Positions 35,094 through 44,310 of a stretch of DNA of 54,841 bases are shown here, piece after piece. Origin of the DNA: JAVJQS01 sp040218815. Lineage in GTDB: Bacteria > Bacteroidota > Bacteroidia > Flavobacteriales_E > Vicingaceae. The stretch is taken from NCBI GenBank assembly GCA_040218815.1, contig JAVJQS010000010.1, forward strand, positions 1 through 54,841. The letters run 5' to 3'. Below the pieces are notes generated by a model. It searched no databases. It was not told where the DNA came from and was given only the letters and a program-made list of their open reading frames with translations. Both the position numbers and the translations under genes were made by a program. Numbering within the stretch: position 1 is the stretch's first letter; each line of letters opens with the position of its first letter.

Positions 35094-38000
35094 TTGTATT
35101 TAAATTGTCATAGCCAGTTTAGCTTTCGTTATGGAACAATAAAAACCGTTGATTTGCTTGCATTAGCTCAAAAAAACGGTCAAAAAGCCATTGCACTTAC
35201 CGATATCAACTCTACTTCAGCTTGCCTGAACTTTGTTCGTATGGCAATTGATTATAAGGTGAAGCCCATTGTTGGGATCGATTTTAGAAATGGCATGGAA
35301 CAACAGTTTGTTGGATTGGCAAAAAACAATGCCGGTTTTCAAGAGCTGAACGAGTATTTATCTCATCACTTGCACGAAGATGAAGTTATTCCCAACCGAG
35401 CGCCTGACTTTAAAGCTGTTTTTGTTGTCTATCCATTTAAAAGATACAAGCATCAGTTTATTCAGTTGGGAGATAATGAGTTTATGGGGATATCACTTGA
35501 CGAATTAAAAAATTTACCTTTTTCTCCTTGGCGTGAGCATCAAAAAAAGTTTGTGCTATTGCAAGCCGTAACATTTCAAAATAAGCGTGACTTTAATATT
35601 CATCGACTTTTACGCGCCATTGATAAGAATACTTTATTGGCGAAGCTGCAAGCAAAGGAGCAAGCATCACCACAACAAAAAATGTACTCTAATGAAGTGC
35701 TGGAATCAGCTCTAAAAGATTTTCCGGCCATAATGAAAAATACAAAGCACCTATTAAAGAGTTGTACCATTAGTTTTAACTATAAAGGCAATAAAAAAAG
35801 TGGGACTATCAATCACAACAAGCAGACCTTCAAAAGCACTAAAGATGAAGACCAAAAGCTGATTCGCAGTTTGTGCGAGCAAGGACTCGATTACCGCTAT
35901 CCTGATTTGGAAAAGCAGCAAGAAGTGCTGCCTCGCTTAGAGATGGAGCTCAAAGCAATACATGATAATCAGTTTGAATCCTACTTTTTAATCAATTGGG
36001 ACATGTTGCGTTTTGCTCGTGAAAAAGGCTTTTTTTATGTTGGCCGCGGGAGTGGGGCCAACAGCATTGTGGCATACTTACTTCAAATTACTGATGTAGA
36101 TCCTGTAAAACTCGACTTGTATTTCGAACGCTTCATTAATCCATACCGGGAAAATCCACCCGATTTTGACATTGATTTTTCCTGGAAAGACCGAGATGAG
36201 ATTACTGCTTACTTATTTGAAAAATATGGGGTCAATAATCAAATTGGATTAGTAGCTACTTATAATACTTTTAGCTATCGATCTTTAGTGAGAGAGTTAG
36301 GAAAAGTTTTTGGGTTGCCCAATAATGAGATTGAGTTACTGGTTGCCGAAAAAAGACAGGACACAGTGCCTGATGATTATGTGGATTTGATTTATAAGTA
36401 TGCTGCTTATATGGACGGCATACCAAATTACTTGAGTGTACACGCTGGAGGAATAATTATTTCAGAAAAACCGGTGCATTATTATTCTGCTACCTCCATG
36501 CCACCAAAAGGCTACCCACTCTTACAGTTTGATATGGTACATGCCGAAGATGCTGGTTTATATAAATACGATGTATTAAGTCAGCGGGGCCTAGGTAAAA
36601 TAAAAGATGGCTTGGAGCTGGTAAAAAAACGAGGAAAAGAACCCGACTTAGATATTCGGCAGACGGCACGTTTTTTTGAAGATGAAAAAATTAAGGAACT
36701 GTTGCGCAATGGAAATGCCATGGGGTGTTTTTATGTGGAGTCTCCGGCAATGCGAATGTTACTCAAAAAATTAAAAGCTGATACTTATTTAGGTCTGGTA
36801 GCTGCCAGTTCTATTATTCGACCAGGAGTGGCCAAGTCGGGCATGATGCGAGAATACATTTTGCGTTCACAAAGTGGAAGCGAAGAATGGCGGAAAACGA
36901 CACCTAAGGTGATGCAAGAGTTAATGGAAGAAACCTTTGGTGTAATGGTTTATCAAGAAGATGTGATAAAAGTGGCGCATTATTTTGCCGGTTTAGATTT
37001 AGGTGAGGCCGATATGTTGCGTCGCGGTATGTCGGGGAAATTTCGATCGCGTAAGGAATTTGAAAAAGTGCGGAAAAAATTTTTTGACAATTGTAAAGCA
37101 AAGGGTTACACCAATGAAGTTACTGCTGAAGTGTGGCGGCAAACAGAGAGCTTTGCAGGCTATGCTTTTTCTAAAGGACATTCCGCTTCTTATGCCGTAG
37201 AGAGTTATCAGAGCTTATACTTAAAAGCCCATTATCCCATGGAGTTTATTGTGGGCGTGTTGAATAACGGTGGTGGATTTTATAGCAGTGAAATGTATTT
37301 TCACGAAGCCCGAATGCTGGGTGCACAATTGGAAGCACCTTGTGTAAATAACAGCAATATATTGTCGGTGTTGAAGGGAAAGAATATCATTTATATGGGG
37401 TTTTATTTAGTACATGAATTGGAAGAAAAAACAGTGCATTGCTTTTTGCAAGAAAGAGAGAGAAGAGGAAGATTTAAAAATTTAGCCAACTTTATAGAGC
37501 GTTGTGCTATTTCAGTGGCGCAATTGAGTCTTTTAATACGTGTTGGAGCTTTTCGCTACAGTAAAAAGAGTAAGCAAGAATTATTGTGGGAGGTGCACCG
37601 TTTGTTAGGAAAATCTAAGGTTTCAAAACCAGCCATAAATCTATTTCAAACTGAACAAGACAGAGCCTTGCAAAAGTTAAGATTGCCGAAATTAGATCGT
37701 TTGTGTTTTGAAGATGCTTATGACCAAATGGAGTTATTGGGCTTTCCACTTTGTTCGCCATTTGAATTACTTAAGGAGAAGACTTTAGTTAAAATGAAAG
37801 CTCGAGATATTACGGCCTCATTGAATAAATATATAGCTATTGTAGGTTATTTAGTTACTGTAAAAAATACTCGAACAACAAAAGGACAGCTAATGCAGTT
37901 TGGCACTTTTGTGGATGATGAGGGAGATTGGATTGATACAGTACATTTCCCACCTACTGTAAATCAGTATCCCTTCAGAGGGAAAGGCTGTTACTTAATA

Positions 38001-38108
38001 AAGGGAAAAGTAGTGGAAGAGTTTGGTTATGCAACAGTTGAAGTGACTAGCATGCAACGATTAGAGTATGCAGAAAGAGGTCGCCTTATTAAAGAGAATA
38101 TCAATTAG
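35094..38108 (+). CDS. Short DNA polymerase III alpha-like polymerase (DnaE2/ImuC type)
   Basis: A 1004-aa C-family polymerase, shorter than replicative DnaE (about 1160 aa or more) and like DnaE2. Order: PHP domain (residues 1-~200), palm with the catalytic NPPDFDIDFSWKDRDE, YDVLSQRGLGKI, fingers (GYAFSKGHSASYAVESYQSLYLK), helix-hairpin-helix, and an OB fold near 900-980. The PHP metal ligands are degraded: MYLNCHS and LTDIN replace HxH and TDH. The start codon is TTG: a TGA lies two codons upstream, and only ATT and TTG are available. It follows dinB by 154 bases and probably performs lesion bypass with Pol IV. A lone half-operator (TTGACGT at 34975-34981) lies upstream. Confidence 0.88.
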   Translation: MYLNCHSQFSFRYGTIKTVDLLALAQKNGQKAIALTDINSTSACLNFVRMAIDYKVKPIVGIDFRNGMEQQFVGLAKNNAGFQELNEYLSHHLHEDEVIPNRAPDFKAVFVVYPFKRYKHQFIQLGDNEFMGISLDELKNLPFSPWREHQKKFVLLQAVTFQNKRDFNIHRLLRAIDKNTLLAKLQAKEQASPQQKMYSNEVLESALKDFPAIMKNTKHLLKSCTISFNYKGNKKSGTINHNKQTFKSTKDEDQKLIRSLCEQGLDYRYPDLEKQQEVLPRLEMELKAIHDNQFESYFLINWDMLRFAREKGFFYVGRGSGANSIVAYLLQITDVDPVKLDLYFERFINPYRENPPDFDIDFSWKDRDEITAYLFEKYGVNNQIGLVATYNTFSYRSLVRELGKVFGLPNNEIELLVAEKRQDTVPDDYVDLIYKYAAYMDGIPNYLSVHAGGIIISEKPVHYYSATSMPPKGYPLLQFDMVHAEDAGLYKYDVLSQRGLGKIKDGLELVKKRGKEPDLDIRQTARFFEDEKIKELLRNGNAMGCFYVESPAMRMLLKKLKADTYLGLVAASSIIRPGVAKSGMMREYILRSQSGSEEWRKTTPKVMQELMEETFGVMVYQEDVIKVAHYFAGLDLGEADMLRRGMSGKFRSRKEFEKVRKKFFDNCKAKGYTNEVTAEVWRQTESFAGYAFSKGHSASYAVESYQSLYLKAHYPMEFIVGVLNNGGGFYSSEMYFHEARMLGAQLEAPCVNNSNILSVLKGKNIIYMGFYLVHELEEKTVHCFLQERERRGRFKNLANFIERCAISVAQLSLLIRVGAFRYSKKSKQELLWEVHRLLGKSKVSKPAINLFQTEQDRALQKLRLPKLDRLCFEDAYDQMELLGFPLCSPFELLKEKTLVKMKARDITASLNKYIAIVGYLVTVKNTRTTKGQLMQFGTFVDDEGDWIDTVHFPPTVNQYPFRGKGCYLIKGKVVEEFGYATVEVTSMQRLEYAERGRLIKENIN

Positions 38109-38166
38109 AAATGGATTAACTCAAATAATTGCTATATTTGGTGGCTGTGATTTAAAAATATATATT

Positions 38167-38709
38167 ATGAAAATGAAAAAAATGAGAGCTGCTTTAGCAG
38201 CAATGACAATTGTAGCGTTAACTTTTACTGCTTGTAGCGGTGACGATGGAGAGCAAGGACCAGCAGGACCAGCAGGAGCTCCAGGAAATGCTAATGTTAA
38301 TGCGAGTACTTTTGCAGTTACAACTGCTGACTGGGTTCGAATAGGTAATTCTGCTATTAGTCGTGATACTTTAGCTGTAGCTTCTATAGATCAATCAGTT
38401 GTTGATAATGGCGCTGTTCATGTATATCAAAGATTTACCGATAGCACTGATTGGAATGCCTTGCCATTTAGATATTTAACGCTTGATGCTTCTGGTCAGA
38501 GTGTAACTAATGCCAACGTGCAAGCAACTTATGGAGTTGGAGAGGTTTCTTTAAGTTTTTATACTGATGATAGACTTTTAGCAACTATACCTGATATGGA
38601 TTTTAAAGTAGTTGTTATTCCTTCGGCTTCATTAGTAGATGGAATAGATGCAAACAACTATGAAGAAGTGAAAATGGTTTATGGTATTGAAGAATACGAT
38701 TTAAAATAA
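38167..38709 (+). CDS. Lipoprotein with collagen-like stretch
   Basis: A 180-aa secreted lipoprotein. Signal MKMKKMRAALAAMTIVALTF with lipobox FTAC puts the lipidated Cys at residue 23. A short Gly-X-Y run (GEQGPAGPAGAPG, residues ~28-40) is followed by a beta-rich domain of about 140 aa (VTTADWVRIGN ... VHVYQRFTDSTDW). Bacteroidota code many such surface lipoproteins whose roles are unknown. The frame is open back to 38068 inside the polymerase gene, but the ATG at 38167 gives the signal peptide. It ends at a strong terminator. Confidence 0.7.
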   Translation: MKMKKMRAALAAMTIVALTFTACSGDDGEQGPAGPAGAPGNANVNASTFAVTTADWVRIGNSAISRDTLAVASIDQSVVDNGAVHVYQRFTDSTDWNALPFRYLTLDASGQSVTNANVQATYGVGEVSLSFYTDDRLLATIPDMDFKVVVIPSASLVDGIDANNYEEVKMVYGIEEYDLK

Positions 38710-38730
38710 CAAAGATCATTTTGTTTTAAG

Positions 38731-38760
38731 AAAAAGGGGCGAACATCGCCCCTTTTTTTT
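38731..38760 (+). terminator. Strong terminator after the collagen-like lipoprotein
   Basis: AAAAAGGGGCGA (38731-38742), loop ACA, TCGCCCCTTTTT (38746-38757), T tract to 38760. A perfect 12-bp stem. Confidence 0.9.
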
Positions 38761-38799
38761 GTGTTTTGAAAATGCTATTAATTGAGTTAAATTTAAGCT

Positions 38800-39555
38800 A
38801 TGGAAATACAAGTTATCAAAAAAAATCAGCAAGCTCGTGGCCAATTTAACGGTGGTGAAATTTTGGAAAATAAACCCATTGGGTTTCCACGTGAAGGAGG
38901 ACATCTAAAGCCCTATTCCAATTTATTTTATTGGGCCCATGCGCATTCTGATAATGGCAGTACTATTGGCTTACATCCGCATCAAGGGTTTGAGATTATG
39001 TCTTTTGTATTGAAGGGAAGCATTGAGCATTACGATACTTCTGATGAGGAGTGGAAAGCACTTAATACGGGAGCAGCCCAAATTATAAGAGCGGGAAATG
39101 GGATTTCTCATTCTGAAAAATTGAACCCCGGTTCGCATATGTTTCAAATTTGGTTTGATCCCAACTTGCAAAAAACTTTAGAGCAGCCTGCTAGTTATAA
39201 TGATTATCCGAGGGATGCCTTTCCTGTTTCAACAGAAAATGGAGTTAAAACTATAATTTATAAAGGTGAAGGTTCACCACTAAAAATGGATAGTCCAGGA
39301 GTTGAAATAAAGCTGCTTGAGCTGGAGGAGGGAACACAAAAAATTCAGTTAGATGAGGATAAGACCCATTCCTATTATTTAATTGAAGGAGAGTTGGACA
39401 TTGAAAAAAATGAACTAGAAAAGGATGACTTCTTAGTCGCAAGTGAAGCCAAAGAGTTAACTTTTGAAGTTAAAAATGCAAGCAAGTTGTTTATGATCAG
39501 CAACCCATCACAATTGGATTATACAACTTATGCTAACCAAACTAGAAGAGTATGA
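38800..39555 (+). CDS. Pirin-family cupin protein
   Basis: A 251-aa bicupin. The metal-binding loop of the first cupin is LHPHQGFEIMSFVLKGSIEHYD, followed by IRAGNGISHSEKLNPGSHMFQIWFDP, where His and Glu ligands of pirins occur. The second cupin (~150-240) is more diverged. Pirins bind iron or other metals and some have quercetinase activity; the role here is not defined. Its stop overlaps the start of the next gene (ATGA at 39552-39555), so the two are coupled. Confidence 0.87.
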   Translation: MEIQVIKKNQQARGQFNGGEILENKPIGFPREGGHLKPYSNLFYWAHAHSDNGSTIGLHPHQGFEIMSFVLKGSIEHYDTSDEEWKALNTGAAQIIRAGNGISHSEKLNPGSHMFQIWFDPNLQKTLEQPASYNDYPRDAFPVSTENGVKTIIYKGEGSPLKMDSPGVEIKLLELEEGTQKIQLDEDKTHSYYLIEGELDIEKNELEKDDFLVASEAKELTFEVKNASKLFMISNPSQLDYTTYANQTRRV

Positions 39556-40316
39556 GTAGAAAAATAGCAATGATTACGGGTGCAACAGCAGGCATTGGAA
39601 AAGCTACAGCAGCTTTATTTGCCAAAGAAGGGTATGATTTAATTATTACCGGGAGAAGGGTTAACCGTTTAGCTAAATTGAAGGAAAGTTTAGAAAAGTC
39701 GCATGCTGTTGAAGTATTGATGCTTGATTTTGATGTCCGAAATAAAGCTGAGGTGAAAGAGGCAATTAATAGCTTGTCCGAAAGATGGAAAAAGATTGAC
39801 GTATTATTAAATAATGCTGGGCTCGCTAAAGGTTTTTCAGACATTCAAGAAGGCGATACGGATGATTGGGATGTGATGATAGATACAAATATTAAAGGCT
39901 TGTTGTATGTATCGAGAGCTATTATGCCAATTATGATCGCCAATAAGAAAGGGCAAATTGTGAATATAGGTTCAATTGCTGGTAAAGAAGTATATGCAAA
40001 AGGGAATGTTTATTGTTCGACCAAACATGCCGTTGAGGCCATTACCAAGGCAATGCGAATGGATTTGTTAGCGCACAAAATTAGAGTTTCAGCTGTTTGT
40101 CCAGGAGCAGTAGAAACTGAGTTTTCAGAGGTTCGTTTTGAAGGTGATAAAAGTAGAGCAAAATCTGTTTATGATGGGTACCAGCCACTGAAGGCGGAAG
40201 ATATTGCAGAAGCAGTACTTTTTGTGTGCAGCAGACCAGCTCATGTAACCATTAATGATTTGTTGATTATGCCTACAGCTCAAGCGAATACTTCCAACCT
40301 CCTCAGAGAAAATTAA
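39552..40316 (+). CDS. Short-chain dehydrogenase/reductase
   Basis: A 254-aa Rossmann oxidoreductase of the SDR superfamily. The cofactor loop is TGATAGIG (residues 9-16), NNAG is at 87-90, and the catalytic set is Ser141, Tyr154 and Lys158 (YCSTK). ITGRRVNRLAKL after strand two has arginines suited to NADPH. Sequence features recall YdfG-like 3-hydroxy acid dehydrogenases, but substrate is uncertain. It overlaps pirin by four bases. It converges with the gene at 40323. Confidence 0.88.
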   Translation: MSRKIAMITGATAGIGKATAALFAKEGYDLIITGRRVNRLAKLKESLEKSHAVEVLMLDFDVRNKAEVKEAINSLSERWKKIDVLLNNAGLAKGFSDIQEGDTDDWDVMIDTNIKGLLYVSRAIMPIMIANKKGQIVNIGSIAGKEVYAKGNVYCSTKHAVEAITKAMRMDLLAHKIRVSAVCPGAVETEFSEVRFEGDKSRAKSVYDGYQPLKAEDIAEAVLFVCSRPAHVTINDLLIMPTAQANTSNLLREN

Positions 40317-40322
40317 ACCAGA

Positions 40323-40868
40323 TTACTCAACAATATTGTAATCGTTTTTTGCAGCCTCCCAGTTAAATAAGAAAAGCATCATTGCTTCATCTAATCTTTT
40401 TAAAAATAAGGGGTTAGGAGAATTCATGTTTTTAAAGTAATCCTCTTGAAATTGCCCTAATTCATATTTAAAGAAAACTGCCTTAGACATAGCATATAGA
40501 TTATTATTTGAAGGATGGTTTACGCGCCCTAAGTAACTTTGATATTCTCTCAAAATACCTTCCAACTTGCTTTCTGAGACATCAAAAACTGCAGAGAGTT
40601 TTCCAATAATCTGGCTGATCAATCGGTTGTCTTGATGCGCGGGGAGATGATTGGGAATTTCTTTTAAGTTGGCTGCTAGTACAATCAACAAAAACTTACT
40701 GTCGTTGTCTTCGCTTAAGCCTGGTGATTGAGCAAATTCAGGGGCTTCGTTAATTAAACCTACAATGTCTGCATAGGCTGCTTCAACTGTTTCTAAAGTA
40801 GCATTTACAAATAAATTTGCCAGTGCATCTTCCTTCAGTTTTTTCTTGCCAAATAATTTTGATAACAT
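40323..40868 (-). CDS. Hypothetical helical protein
   Basis: A 181-aa cytoplasmic protein without signal or membrane segment. It starts MLSKLFGKKKLKEDALANLF and appears nearly all helical, with acidic stretches (GLSEDNDSKFLL, FDVSESKLEGILREY). No family was recognised. It is a single gene facing the end of the dehydrogenase; its upstream region (to 41110) is AT-rich and contains an inverted repeat. Confidence 0.5.
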   Translation of the reverse strand: MLSKLFGKKKLKEDALANLFVNATLETVEAAYADIVGLINEAPEFAQSPGLSEDNDSKFLLIVLAANLKEIPNHLPAHQDNRLISQIIGKLSAVFDVSESKLEGILREYQSYLGRVNHPSNNNLYAMSKAVFFKYELGQFQEDYFKNMNSPNPLFLKRLDEAMMLFLFNWEAAKNDYNIVE

Positions 40869-40991
40869 AGTCTAATTAGTTGGAAACTAGTTTGCTCAAA
40901 AGTAGTAGCGATTGAATCACCTACTGAAAGCCTAGGGAAATGCTTATCAACAAAGTTATTAACGTTTTTTGAAAATTGTTAATAAACTAGC

Positions 40992-41096
40992 TGTTGAAAA
41001 GCTAAGAGTGAGATGAATGAGTCTGAGTAAGTCTTAGAGGTAGGTACTGCTTATCTATTAGTAGTTTGAATAGAGCTTAACAAGTGCTTTTCAACA
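40992..41096. repeat. Spaced 11-bp inverted repeat upstream of the hypothetical gene
   Basis: TGTTGAAAAGC (40992-41002) and GCTTTTCAACA (41086-41096) are perfect inverse copies 83 bases apart. TTATCAACA at 40944-40952 is one base from a DnaA box. The region holds no gene. Confidence 0.4.
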
Positions 41097-41110
41097 CCTT
41101 ATCAAGGCTG

Positions 41111-42229
41111 CTATATCCACTTTTTCTTTCTAAAAAAAAGTAACATACCAATTGCAACTAATACCATTAATCCCCAAACAATTGGATAGCTCCATTCAAA
41201 CCCAAGTTCTGGCATATGTTCAAAGTTCATTCCATAAATACCAGCAATAAAGGTGAGTGGTATGAAAATGGTAGACATTATTGTCAAAACTTTCATGATC
41301 TCATTCATGCGGTTACTGGCTGTATTCATAAAAAGGTCCATAATACCGCTTAATAAATCACGATAGGTTTCTAATGATTCAATGACTTGTATAGTATGGT
41401 CGTATAAATCAGTTAAAAAGCGCTCCGTTTCTTTATTAATGAGCTTACTCTCACTTTTTAATAAGCTATTGATAGATTCGCGTAAAGGGTAAATCGTTCG
41501 TCGTAAGTAAATTAACTCTTTTCGGACCACTTGCATTTTTTGAAGGGTATTGCTTTTTGGTCGCTCCATCACTTCATCCTCCAACTCTTCAATTTTTTCT
41601 GCTAAGCGGTCAAGAACTAGAAAGTAATTATCTACAATAGTGTCAATGAAACGATAGAAAAGATAATCAGGTTTTTTCTGCCTTATTTTACCATAGCCCT
41701 TCATCAGCCGTTCACGCAATAAATCAAAAAGATCTTTGGGTTGTTCTTGAAATGATATTACGGTGTTATTGCCTAAAACAAAACTTAGGTGTTCGTATTC
41801 AATTCCTTCACTTTTTACTTCGTGAAACATTTTTATGGTAAAGAATATATAATCTCCAAAATCTTCAGTTTTTGGTCGTTGATCAACATGCAGCACATCC
41901 TCTAACATTAAGGGATCTAATTTAAAAAAGTCACCTACCTTATTGATTAATTCAATATCATGGAGACCATTAATGTTTATCCATTTAAATGTACTTTTAT
42001 CACTGAGGATGGTGCTTAATTCCTCGATATTGTCGGCAGCCTTTTGCTCAATCTCATGTTGATTAAAAGCATATACTTCAAGTGTTACTTTCTCAGTATT
42101 TTTTCGACCAGTATAAATTAGTGTTCCTGGTGATTGTCCAATCATTTTAGAGGCTTCTTCCCTTATAGAAAATCGTCTGAAGTTTATTTTAGGAACAGCT
42201 GGAAGTGGAATTTTTAGCTTATTTCTCAT
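41111..42229 (-). CDS. corA: Magnesium/cobalt transporter CorA
   Basis: About 372 aa, a Mg2+ channel of the inner membrane. A large cytoplasmic N-terminal domain with long helices (LDRLAEKIEELEDEVM, MQVVRKELIYLRRTIYPLRESIN) leads to two C-terminal membrane segments. GMN is present in FIAGIYGMNFEHMPEL, the signature of the pore entrance. An ATG at 42253 would add 8 residues; the ATG at 42229 (MRNKLKIP) is preferred because it shortens the overlap with the upstream mscS gene to 11 bases. The overlap suggests translational coupling with that channel gene. Confidence 0.93.
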   Translation of the reverse strand: MRNKLKIPLPAVPKINFRRFSIREEASKMIGQSPGTLIYTGRKNTEKVTLEVYAFNQHEIEQKAADNIEELSTILSDKSTFKWININGLHDIELINKVGDFFKLDPLMLEDVLHVDQRPKTEDFGDYIFFTIKMFHEVKSEGIEYEHLSFVLGNNTVISFQEQPKDLFDLLRERLMKGYGKIRQKKPDYLFYRFIDTIVDNYFLVLDRLAEKIEELEDEVMERPKSNTLQKMQVVRKELIYLRRTIYPLRESINSLLKSESKLINKETERFLTDLYDHTIQVIESLETYRDLLSGIMDLFMNTASNRMNEIMKVLTIMSTIFIPLTFIAGIYGMNFEHMPELGFEWSYPIVWGLMVLVAIGMLLFFRKKKWI

Positions 42230-43121
42230 GTTCTTTTTTAACTGGTTCAGCATTTTTGTAAACTATAGTTCGGTAAGGAAAAGGGATCTCAATTCCCTCA
42301 GCATCAAAACGGTATTTGACGCTTTTGTATAAATCAGTTTTCATTTCAAAACCGGCATTAAAATCAATAGCCCATACATAAGCTCGTATATTGACAGATG
42401 AATCTCCAAAACCAATAACTCGTGTAATGACTTTTTCTATTTTGCTCATCCGGTCTTCTTCAGACCTGTTGTCGATGCAACTTTGATGTTTTTCTGCCTC
42501 CTCACGCATAATTTTCATAGCGAGGTCAATATCGCTATCGTAGCTTATTCCCATCTCTAAAAACACACATGTTTTTGAGTCACCAATGGAAGCATTTAAT
42601 ATAGTCTCTGCGCTTACTACAGAGTTAGGTATCACATACCTTTCGTTTTGAAAACTTCGTATTACTGTATGTCTCAAAGTGATGTCTTCTACAGTTCCCC
42701 AATTGAGACTTCCTATCTTAATGATATCACCTACGCGGAAAGGCTTAAATAGAACAATGAAAATACCGCTGATAAGATTAGAAAGAGCTGCTTGTGAGGC
42801 AAAACCAACTATTGCTGCAAATATTCCAGCACCGGCAAACAAGGTGAGTCCAAGTGCTTTTAAAGAAGGAATGGTGTAGAATATTAAAAGTGCTCCAAGT
42901 AAAAAGAAAAAGAAGCTAATTCCATTGCTTAAAAACTGGTAATTGGTTTTGTCAAATGTCCCTTTTGTTTTTGTGCGCTCGAAATGTTTTCTAAGTCCTC
43001 TTCTTACCAGTTTTGCAAAAAGAAACATCACTAAAATGATGATGAGTGTATTTAAGATGTAATACACATCATGAATCAAGGGCCAGTCTGTTGGAATATA
43101 TTTTTTAAAATCAATGTCCAT
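42219..43121 (-). CDS. Small mechanosensitive channel MscS (second copy)
   Basis: A 300-aa channel that opens under membrane tension to release osmolytes. Three N-terminal membrane helices (~25-140) end in the pore helix GFASQAALSNLISGIFIVLFKPFRVGD, followed by the beta domain WGTVEDITLRHTVIRSFQNERYVIPNSVVSAETI and an alpha/beta C-terminal domain. All MscS landmarks are present. It is followed without a gap by corA. Confidence 0.92.
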   Translation of the reverse strand: MDIDFKKYIPTDWPLIHDVYYILNTLIIILVMFLFAKLVRRGLRKHFERTKTKGTFDKTNYQFLSNGISFFFFLLGALLIFYTIPSLKALGLTLFAGAGIFAAIVGFASQAALSNLISGIFIVLFKPFRVGDIIKIGSLNWGTVEDITLRHTVIRSFQNERYVIPNSVVSAETILNASIGDSKTCVFLEMGISYDSDIDLAMKIMREEAEKHQSCIDNRSEEDRMSKIEKVITRVIGFGDSSVNIRAYVWAIDFNAGFEMKTDLYKSVKYRFDAEGIEIPFPYRTIVYKNAEPVKKEHEK

Positions 43122-43254
43122 TGTAAAGTCTTATGTTTTTATCATTCAATTGTCAGTTTACTGTTAAAGAGTATTACTTTTAAAAGAAACTTACAAAATA
43201 GAAGGCTTAGCAATTAGGATCAGAGTAGATTTCTAATGTAAAATAAAAATTTCA

Positions 43255-44307
43255 TTACCATTTCATATCATCATAAGAAATAATTTCTTTTTCTAATAAC
43301 TCTTTTAAAAATATCTCAGTCATGTCACTTTTAAAAGCAAATTCATATTTTAAGTCTGATACGTAAGCTTTTAAGCGCATTTTCAAATATGATCTTCTCT
43401 CTTTTACCTCATTAAAAAACAAAACTGTTATCGGCTTATTGAGATAAATATATCTTGATGTTTGGGCAGTTTCGGTTGCGATTTTCCGTACTAAAGCTGT
43501 ATCAATGTTAATGGGTAGGTAAATTTCCGACACCACCTGACAATTGTTTTCACCAGCATTTGAATTCGATACAGCCGTATTAACCACTTCTGAATTGGGA
43601 ATTGATACCAAGGAGTCATCTTTGGTAACTATTCTTGTAGAGCGCAATCCAATGCCTACTACTTCTCCATAGTATTCGCCAACTTCAATTTTATCTCCAA
43701 TCTGAAATGGTTGATCAAAAAGGATCATGATCCCTCCAAATATATTTTTTAAAATATCTTGAGCTGCAAATCCTACTGCAATGCCTGCTGAAGCTAATAC
43801 AGCAAAAACCGTTTCTCGAGGCGGGTTAAACACTCCTTCAATGATAATGAAAACCACAGTTATCCACCCTGCAATTCGGATGAATGGACCAATATTTTTA
43901 AGAAATTTATAGGAGTTGTTAGTTCTTTTATTAAAACTACCAATAATTAGAATTAAAAACTTAAGGAAATAATAGGCTATGATACAAATAATTATGGCCC
44001 ATAAGATTTTCCAAAATGAGAATATTTCGCCAATATTTTTAAAAGGGTTGGGCTCCTCTTCTTTTAAGTTTTCTAAAGCAGTTTTTTTTGAGACTTTTAT
44101 TGAATCTTTTGTTTGCTCAACATAAATAGTATCTCTTTTTATCACTTGAATGGTGTCATGCACCACCTTTTCTTTTTGATTTTTAATGTCAGGAATAGTA
44201 GCTGATAAAGCTTGAGTGCTAGAATAATCTCTAGCAGGAGCAGTGTCAACTTGTCCGTTTATAAAAAATGAGAGGTAAAAGAAAAGACTTAATAAAAATG
44301 CTCTCAT
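43255..44307 (-). CDS. MscS-family channel with extended N-terminus
   Basis: A 350-aa protein. Residues 1-19 look like a signal peptide; then comes a 70-residue linker with charged helix (HDTIQVIKRDTIYVEQTKDSIKVSKKTALENL), three membrane segments (~85-185) and the MscS core: GIAVGFAAQDILKNIFGGIMILFDQPFQIGDKIEV, GEVVGIGLRSTRIVTKDDSLVSIPNSEVVN. It is a longer form than the one at 42219. The gene starts 3 bases after the stop of the 1007-aa ATPase gene, so the two almost certainly share a transcript. Confidence 0.9.
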   Translation of the reverse strand: MRAFLLSLFFYLSFFINGQVDTAPARDYSSTQALSATIPDIKNQKEKVVHDTIQVIKRDTIYVEQTKDSIKVSKKTALENLKEEEPNPFKNIGEIFSFWKILWAIIICIIAYYFLKFLILIIGSFNKRTNNSYKFLKNIGPFIRIAGWITVVFIIIEGVFNPPRETVFAVLASAGIAVGFAAQDILKNIFGGIMILFDQPFQIGDKIEVGEYYGEVVGIGLRSTRIVTKDDSLVSIPNSEVVNTAVSNSNAGENNCQVVSEIYLPINIDTALVRKIATETAQTSRYIYLNKPITVLFFNEVKERRSYLKMRLKAYVSDLKYEFAFKSDMTEIFLKELLEKEIISYDDMKW

Positions 44308-44310
44308 GAC

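Noticed and set aside
39790..39810. Further TTGACGT operator inside the dehydrogenase gene
   Set aside because: Only a half-site (TTGACGTATTATTAA) with no inverted arm, inside coding sequence; chance match.
40869..41110. Replication origin
   Set aside because: Only one or two near matches to a DnaA box, no dnaA or dnaN nearby, and no AT-rich unwinding repeats.
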